DNA from: Helicobacter muridarum
GTDB lineage: Bacteria > Campylobacterota > Campylobacteria > Campylobacterales > Helicobacteraceae
Direction of reading: 5' to 3'
Assembly (NCBI RefSeq): GCF_000765805.2
Contig: NZ_JRPD02000001.1
Span: 124,001-188,000 of the forward strand
DNA length: 64,000 nucleotides
A program made the position numbers and the translations under genes. This document shows, one piece after another, positions 58,610 through 64,000 of this stretch. Position 1 is the first letter of the stretch. Every line of letters starts with the position of its first letter. The notes under the pieces were generated by a model that was not told the DNA's origin, did not search any database, and worked only from the letters and a program-made list of their open reading frames with translations.

Positions 58610-58873
58610 TTGGTGTATTTAACTCATTTATAATATATTTTTATATGCTTACCTCAATAATGGGATTTAAATCTGAATTCAGGCTATTATATAGCCCAAA
58701 ATACTTATTATGTTTTCTAGTTCTTCAATTACTTAATATAATGCAAAGTTAGATATGTTGTTTTATTTATATACTAAGCTTCAAATGATAGGACTTAGAA
58801 GTTAGAATCTTATCATGTTTTGATGTGGTAAGATTTTAAAAATTTTATGCCTTTAGTGCGGAATGGAGATATT

Positions 58874-59734
58874 ATGTTGCGATTTCTTATCTTATTATCA
58901 TTTTATTATTTTGTTGTTTGTTACGGGGCAGTTAGTGATATAGATTCTAATTCTAAAGATAAAGAAAGCACTAATAATATAAACTCTAACCAAACCAAGC
59001 AAGCTTTGGATTTTGAAATAAATGAACATAAGATTCAAGAGCTTAAAAATTTAACCCAGATTGAAATAAGTCAGATTCAAGTCGTGGAATCTATTAATGA
59101 TGTATGGTTTGCAACTTTTCCTGCTAAAAATCTTAAAGTAGGTGAGGTGGGAATTATTATTCGAGACTTAGAATCTTATCGTGTTGTTGTCGCAGATGTT
59201 GAAATTATTAGCATTGATGGAGATTTGGCTAGGGCTAAAGTTGTTCCATTTAGTCAATTAAAGCAACCATATTTGCCAACTCCAAAACTAACAGCACAAC
59301 AAGGCGATAAAATTATATTTAGAAGTTATAATGATAAAGCATTCTTAATTGCTCCAGATGAAATGACATATAATTTAGTCAAGGAAAAATACCAATTTGT
59401 TAATTTTATTAGTTCAGATTTGCTTATGGGTTTTTTAAACTCAAGGGGTAAGCATGATCCAACTAAAAAAACTTTAGTTGCTGCATGTAACGAGTATGCT
59501 GTTGGTATGGTCTTTATTGTAGGTAGCGATACATTGGCTGCATTTGGTTGTCAGAATTTAAGTTTAATCCATGAAAGCGATATAGTTACTAGTGGTGTTA
59601 GTCCACAAACTCCATTCTATACACGTGTTAATTTTGAAGGTGGGGGCTCTCTTACTTATTTGTTTGCTTCCAAGAAAAGTAGGAAAAATTATTTTAGTTA
59701 TTACGATTCTATAATTAAAGCAGGGAGAAATTAG
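58874..59734 (+). CDS. Plasminogen-binding protein PgbA-type N-terminal domain protein
   Basis: About 286 residues with a signal peptide (MLRFLILLSFYYFVVCYGA). The PGBA_N domain fills residues 85-270: NDKAFLIAPDEMTYNLVKEK and AACNEYAVGMVFIVGSDTLA match that family. H. pylori PgbA and PgbB bind host plasminogen through a Lys-rich C-terminal region; this protein has no such long tail, only KKSRKN near the end, so plasminogen binding is doubtful. ATG 58874 has GGAG upstream and gives a proper signal; 58847 is the longer alternative. Confidence 0.85.
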   Translation: MLRFLILLSFYYFVVCYGAVSDIDSNSKDKESTNNINSNQTKQALDFEINEHKIQELKNLTQIEISQIQVVESINDVWFATFPAKNLKVGEVGIIIRDLESYRVVVADVEIISIDGDLARAKVVPFSQLKQPYLPTPKLTAQQGDKIIFRSYNDKAFLIAPDEMTYNLVKEKYQFVNFISSDLLMGFLNSRGKHDPTKKTLVAACNEYAVGMVFIVGSDTLAAFGCQNLSLIHESDIVTSGVSPQTPFYTRVNFEGGGSLTYLFASKKSRKNYFSYYDSIIKAGRN

Positions 59735-60070
59735 AATAAGTTATATATTTTCTTGTCTTTAAAGCTTATCCTTGCTGTAAATACATAAATAAAATCAAAG
59801 TTTAGCAGCAAATATCTTTGACTTTGATTGTATTCGTGAAATGATTTTGATTTTATTTATGTATTTACACCTTTTTGAAACAAATGGACAAAGTCTTTTA
59901 AAAGAATTTTCTTTTATGAAATTTGTAAATCCAGCATATTCATCACGAGCAGCGATAGTAATGCTTTAAAAAGCATAGTAAATTTAGATAAATAATCCAA
60001 TAAAGAATTAAGTCCGATATAGCTAGAATTTTACTAAACAAATAGAGATTAAAACAATCAAAGGTTAGAG
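59735..60070. other. Intergenic boundary region with a long inverted repeat
   Basis: 336 bp between the pgbA-like gene and the second R-M zone. It contains the 24-bp inverted repeat 59776-59799/59846-59869; the rest has no recognisable gene. It is the transition from core to accessory DNA. Confidence 0.55.
59776..59869. repeat. Perfect 24-bp inverted repeat, 46-nt spacer
   Basis: TGTAAATACATAAATAAAAT plus TCAAA at 59776-59799 is exactly complementary to 59846-59869. The stem is AT-rich and the spacer contains smaller matches. It may be a terminator for the pgbA-like gene, a cruciform, or the end of a former insertion. Confidence 0.85.
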
Positions 60071-60850
60071 ATGGATACTAATCATAGCAAAGATTACAAA
60101 AAAGCATTTTATTCTAAGCTAGAGGATTGTTATTTGGGTGTGAAAATCAGGGATTTTCATCAAGGAAATATCGCTAAAAGTGGCTTTAGCAATCTGCTTA
60201 AAATCAAAGAGCAATACTTCACCCATATCAAAGCCTATTTAGATAAAGAAATAACAAGTGAATTGCAATCACACGATATTTACAATAAACTTTACACTTT
60301 CTTTGATAGTTATTTAAACGAAAGCGGCACACCCTTTTTTACCAATACTCCAATCTATAAAAACATCTATGCTAAAGTGTATAATAATTCCAAAGACACA
60401 AGCCTATTCTACAAAACACAAAATCTCTATTATGTCAAATCCGACACATTCTATCAAAACCTTACCTTAAGCGATGAAAAGCAAAATTATGAAGTGTTCT
60501 TTGATGCAAGTGAATATAAACAAAATGCCGATAATAATAAAAATAAAATTATTTTTAAATTTGTAAATGTTGAAACAAACAATCAGAACAAAATACAAAT
60601 CTCAATCAAAGTAACTAATCAAAAAGACTTATTCCCAACTCTTAATAATGTTTTTAAACAAAATTCTAATGAGTTTAGCGAGGATTTTTTAAAAGATTTA
60701 AAGCAAAATGCAATCCTTAAAGATTCTAAAATCAAAATTAACGAAGAAGAGCTGAAAAAAAATCTTTAGAAGCTACAAAAAACAAAGTGAAATAGACTTT
60801 TTTATCCTCAAAAACGCAAGAGAGTTTCTAAAAGAGCAGTTTGATTTGTG
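60071..60850 (+). pseudogene. Truncated type III R-M methyltransferase (mod), N-terminal part
   Basis: 232 codons match the N-terminal domain of Helicobacter type III Mod proteins (DTSLFYKTQNLYYVKSDTF, a hallmark; NLLKIKEQYFTHI near the start). After a frame change at the run of A near 60757 the homologous IFRSYKKQSEIDFFILKNA and EFLKEQFDL continue to a stop where the family usually has Trp. The catalytic DPPY and SAM parts are missing; a Dam-type gene follows in their place. Confidence 0.8.
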
Positions 60851-60893
60851 ATTTAAGTATTTGTATAAAAACAACGCCTTAAAAGGAGCAATT

Positions 60894-61770
60894 TTGACCA
60901 AGCCTAATAGAAATATAAGAGAACATTTACTTGATTTAAATGAAGGCTTAAATGAGAAAAAGATGTGTTTCTTGCATTCTCTCAAAGGCAAATCCCTTGC
61001 TTATAAGCGCTATACTAAAAGCCCATTGCGCTATGGTGGAGGCAAAAGCCTAGCAGTTGGGCTAATCTTGGAGCATTTTCCTAATGATATAAAGCGATTA
61101 ATTTCGCCCTTTATGGGAGGAGGGAGCGTAGAAATCGCAAGTGCGTTAGAGTTAGATTTGGAAGTAAAAGCCTTTGATATTTTTGATATTTTGGTAAATT
61201 TTTGGCAGGTTTTGATCGTAGATTCCTTGAAACTTTATGATGAACTTTTGAAGCTTGAACCCACAAAAGAAACCTATGCGGAGATAAAAGAGGAGCTGAA
61301 AGCTTATTGGAATGAGAGGCATAAAAATGCAAATAATACTCCACAGAAGCATTTAGATTCCCTCACACTTGCAAGAGATTATTATTTTAATTTTAATCTC
61401 TCCTATGGACCCGGATTTTTAGGCTGGATGAGCAAGATTTATGAGGATAAAAGTCGCTATTTAAATGCTTTACAAAAGATTAAATATAATGTTTAAAGGA
61501 ATCTACCCTATGCGGAATTTTCCTATTCATCACAATATATTCAATCATGCACTTTTAGCTCAATGCCTCAAAAACCATAATGGCAAGTTTCTTTTAAGCT
61601 ATAATGATTGCGAATTTGTGCGTGAAGCATATAAGGATTATAGAATCTTAGAACCAAAATGGCAATACACTATGGGACAAGGTGAGATAAGAGTGGGCAA
61701 AAACAGGTTAGATAGAGGTGATACAAATAATATCAAACAAAGCCATGAATTGTTGATAATTAAGGAGTGA
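60894..61770 (+). pseudogene. D12-class adenine methyltransferase with internal deletion
   Basis: Start TTG 60894 (AAGGAG five bases upstream) opens TKPNRNIREHLLDLN and the SAM motif SPLRYGGGKSLAVG near residue 43, with PFMGGGSVEIA near 72. Reading fails at 61496; the C-terminal part resumes in another frame (MFKGIYPMRNFPIHHNI, LLSYNDCEFVREAYKDYRIL). The segment that should carry DPPY is absent, so a deletion of perhaps 50 codons joined the two frames. The product cannot methylate. Confidence 0.82.
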
Positions 61771-61772
61771 GA

Positions 61773-64000
61773 ATGCAATTTCTAAAAGATTACCTTAAAG
61801 CAGTTCAAAATATTTCACCACAAGACAAAGAGCACACCTACCGCACATATTTGCACAATCTTTTACAATCCCTAAAAGAAAATCTTAGCACACAAGATAA
61901 AGCCTTACAATCTCTCCATATCAAGCACGAGCCAAACAACGACAAAGAGGGCAGAGGTGCACCTGATTTTCTTATTCAAAATCAAGGCTTGATGATTGGC
62001 TATATTGAAAACAAACGCGTCAATGCAGATTTGGATTCTGTGGCGCAAAGTCCCCAGATTGAAAAATATCTGCGACTTAGCGATAATCTAATGCTTACAG
62101 ATTATTTGCGATTTTGCCTCGTGCGCAAAAATGACAAAGGCAAGGCACAAATTGTGCAAGAATGTAGAATCTGCGATTTAAGCCAACTTAAAGCCACCCT
62201 TAAAAACAAAACATTTTTAGAATCTAAAGAAAAAGAACTAACCGAGCTTTTCAAACTCTTTTTCGCTCACAGCCCAAAGCCTATTATCACTGCACAAGAA
62301 TTTGCTTCTACTCTTGCTCAACGCACACAGATTCTAAAAAATTCTTTAATAGAGGCGCAAGAAAACACGCATATTACAAGCCTTTATGAAACTTTTAAAG
62401 AGCAGCTTTACAAAGAGTTAAATTTCACAGAGTTTGCCGATAGCCTCGCACAAACGCTCACTTATAGCCTTTTTCTTGCAAGGCTAAATAATACAAGTGG
62501 CAAGGAGATTGATTTGTATAATGCCAAAGCCTTTATCCCTAAGTCTTTTCCGCTTATTCGTGCGATGAGTGGATTTTTAGACAATTTAGAGGATTTAGAT
62601 TCTATCAAATGGCTTATAGGGGAGATTTTGTATATTATCAATCATATTGACATTATAAGCATTATAAAAGAGCTAAACAAAGCAAGTGAAAAAGACTTGT
62701 TAGGGCATTACACCACACATTTTACACACAAAGACCCTTATTTGCACTTTTATGAAACTTTTCTTTCTCAATACGACCCGAGATTGCGTGAGATTCGTGG
62801 CGTGTATTACACTCCTGCAAGTGTGGTAAGCTTTATTATTAATGCCATAGATTCTATACTTAAAAAAGATTTTACCTTACAAAATGGCTTGGGTGCGAGT
62901 TTGGAGAATGATAATATCACGCTTTTAGACTTCGCCACAGGCACAGGGACATTTTTGCTTGAAGCTTTCCGCAAAGCCCTAGAATCTATCCCTAAAGATA
63001 GCCCAAGATATAATCCTAAAGTCTTGCTTTCTCGCTTTTTTGGATTTGAGTTTCTAATCGCTCCTTATACAATAGCACATTTAAAGCTTTCACAAAGCTT
63101 TAAGGAGGAGTTTAACGCACCCTTGCATGATAGAGAGTCTTTAAATATCCGCTTAACAAATACACTTTATTTTAACAAAGAAAGAGATGAAAAAAGAAAG
63201 CAAAGCAATCTTTTTGCGGGAATGATAGAGTTAGCACAAGAGTTTAAAGAAGCGCAAAGAATCAAAGAAAATGCAATTTTGATTATAACAGGCAATCCGC
63301 CTTATAGTGGGGCAAGTGCGAACAAGGGCTTATTTGAGGATAATGTGCGTATCACTTATGGCTTAGAGCCAAGTGAGGCACATTTAAATGAAAATGAGCA
63401 AAAATATATTGACTTACATCTTAAAAATAAAACAAAAGAATCCCAAAAAGCCTTTAAAGCTATTTTAGAGCGTAAAAAGCTTAAAAATGAGAAAAATCCC
63501 AAATGGTTACTTGATGATTATGTGAAGTTTATCTGCTTTGCAGAATCTAAAATCAAAGCCCAACATAGTGGAATCTTTGCCTTTATCTCTAACAATAGTT
63601 TTTTAGACAATCCCACCTTTCGCGGTATGCGCTATCATTTGCTAAAAACCTTTGATACAATCTATATTTTAGATTTGCACGGCAATGCGAGGAAAAAGGA
63701 AGCCGCACCTGATGGGAGTAAAGATGAAAATGTCTTTGATATTATGCAAGGTGTAAGTATTAATATCTTTGTGAAAAATAGCAAAAAATCCTTAAAGGGC
63801 GGGGCTTGTCATTCTGAGCCGACAGGCGAAGAATCCCGAGATATTTCGCATTCGCTCAATATGACAAATAATCTCTCTACACTCTACCACTATGATTTAT
63901 ATGGAAAAAGAAGCGATAAAACAAACTTTTTATATGAAAATACCTTAGATTCTATTGCTTGGACTACATTAGAGCCCAAAGAGCCTTTTTATCTTTTTAT
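61773..64000 (+). CDS. Fused restriction-modification enzyme (type IIG/ISP-like), 3' end beyond window
   Basis: 742 codons are open to the window edge. Start ATG (61773) follows AAGGAG. The N-terminal nuclease core is GAPDFLIQNQGLMIGYIENK near residue 68-90 (Asp then Glu-x-Lys). A helical linker leads to the methyltransferase: GVYYTPASVV near 345, SAM motif LLDFATGTGTFLLEAF near 387, motif IV ITGNPPYSGA near 508, and IFAFISNNSFLDN near 600. Target-recognition parts would follow outside the window. One polypeptide thus cuts and methylates. An in-frame repeat-derived insert lies near 675-700. Confidence 0.9.
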   Translation, partial: MQFLKDYLKAVQNISPQDKEHTYRTYLHNLLQSLKENLSTQDKALQSLHIKHEPNNDKEGRGAPDFLIQNQGLMIGYIENKRVNADLDSVAQSPQIEKYLRLSDNLMLTDYLRFCLVRKNDKGKAQIVQECRICDLSQLKATLKNKTFLESKEKELTELFKLFFAHSPKPIITAQEFASTLAQRTQILKNSLIEAQENTHITSLYETFKEQLYKELNFTEFADSLAQTLTYSLFLARLNNTSGKEIDLYNAKAFIPKSFPLIRAMSGFLDNLEDLDSIKWLIGEILYIINHIDIISIIKELNKASEKDLLGHYTTHFTHKDPYLHFYETFLSQYDPRLREIRGVYYTPASVVSFIINAIDSILKKDFTLQNGLGASLENDNITLLDFATGTGTFLLEAFRKALESIPKDSPRYNPKVLLSRFFGFEFLIAPYTIAHLKLSQSFKEEFNAPLHDRESLNIRLTNTLYFNKERDEKRKQSNLFAGMIELAQEFKEAQRIKENAILIITGNPPYSGASANKGLFEDNVRITYGLEPSEAHLNENEQKYIDLHLKNKTKESQKAFKAILERKKLKNEKNPKWLLDDYVKFICFAESKIKAQHSGIFAFISNNSFLDNPTFRGMRYHLLKTFDTIYILDLHGNARKKEAAPDGSKDENVFDIMQGVSINIFVKNSKKSLKGGACHSEPTGEESRDISHSLNMTNNLSTLYHYDLYGKRSDKTNFLYENTLDSIAWTTLEPKEPFYLF
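63797..63868. repeat. Dispersed-repeat-like element inside the fused R-M gene
   Basis: This stretch encodes CHSEPTGEESRDISHS, the translation seen for short palindromic repeats scattered through many helicobacter and other genomes (CHSE..EES patterns). It is GC-richer than its surroundings and keeps the frame. The flanking protein, GVSINIFVKN and LYHYDLYGKRSDK, would read normally without it. Confidence 0.65.

Overview
The window is AT-rich bacterial DNA that reads as a Helicobacter chromosome, most like the enterohepatic species (H. hepaticus / H. cinaedi / H. bilis group). The signs are an AmiE amidase with all three catalytic residues, a PgbA-type plasminogen-binding protein, a RibB with a degenerate GCH II half, HemJ, campylobacterial gene pairs such as dapA plus a FabL-like reductase, and an unusual density of restriction-modification (R-M) genes. 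The species cannot be fixed from sequence alone. No rRNA, CRISPR array, insertion sequence or integrase was seen.

Region 1 (1-11.5 kb) mixes intact chromosomal genes with debris. Intact: a nitrilase-family enzyme cut by the window edge, an isochorismatase-like hydrolase, a DUF3015/DUF4105 envelope pair, rsfS and nadD, and an amiE/amiB-like amidase operon. Broken: a DNA methyltransferase (1383-2253), a truncated POT peptide transporter (6650-7037) and a frameshifted DUF262/DUF1524 (GmrSD-like) nuclease.

Region 2 (11.6-31.4 kb) is accessory. It holds a 2-aminoethylphosphonate uptake and degradation cluster (phnW, phnX, fused permease, ATPase, binding protein) and then R-M genes: Dam-type, beta-class and TRM11-like methyltransferases, several restriction enzymes, a type I hsdM relic and a TIR-like effector. 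Many are broken by one-base changes in A or T runs. Copies of the 3' end of guaA recur at 29196-29315, 24727-24825 and, much decayed, 11624-11740, before the genuine guaA end at 31359. They lie between R-M cassettes, and two cassettes start within 2-3 bases of a guaA stop codon. The guaA 3' end therefore looks like the insertion anchor on which this island grew.

Region 3 (31.4-35.9 kb) is guaA itself, but it encodes 1521 residues instead of about 515. About 1000 residues, comprising four recognisable GNAT acetyltransferase domains and one degenerate one, sit inside the glutaminase domain between the catalytic Cys and the His-Glu pair. All GMP-synthase catalytic motifs are kept.

Region 4 (36-59.7 kb) is orderly core genome without visible frameshifts: DUF502, gltX, truD, a small membrane protein-coaD-tmk-comF run, rpsP-khpA-rimM-obg-flhB, two unknown membrane proteins, dapA, a FabL-like reductase, actP with its DUF485 partner, hemJ, a periplasmic binding-protein-like gene, ribB, tRNA-Gln and initiator tRNA-Met, pheA, yeiH and a pgbA-like gene. 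Several housekeeping proteins (RimM, Obg) carry low-complexity insertions.

Region 5 (59.7-64 kb) is a second R-M zone entered through a perfect 24-bp inverted repeat. It has a truncated type III mod gene, a Dam-type methyltransferase that lost its DPPY motif, and a large fused endonuclease-methyltransferase running off the window, with a dispersed repeat inserted in frame.
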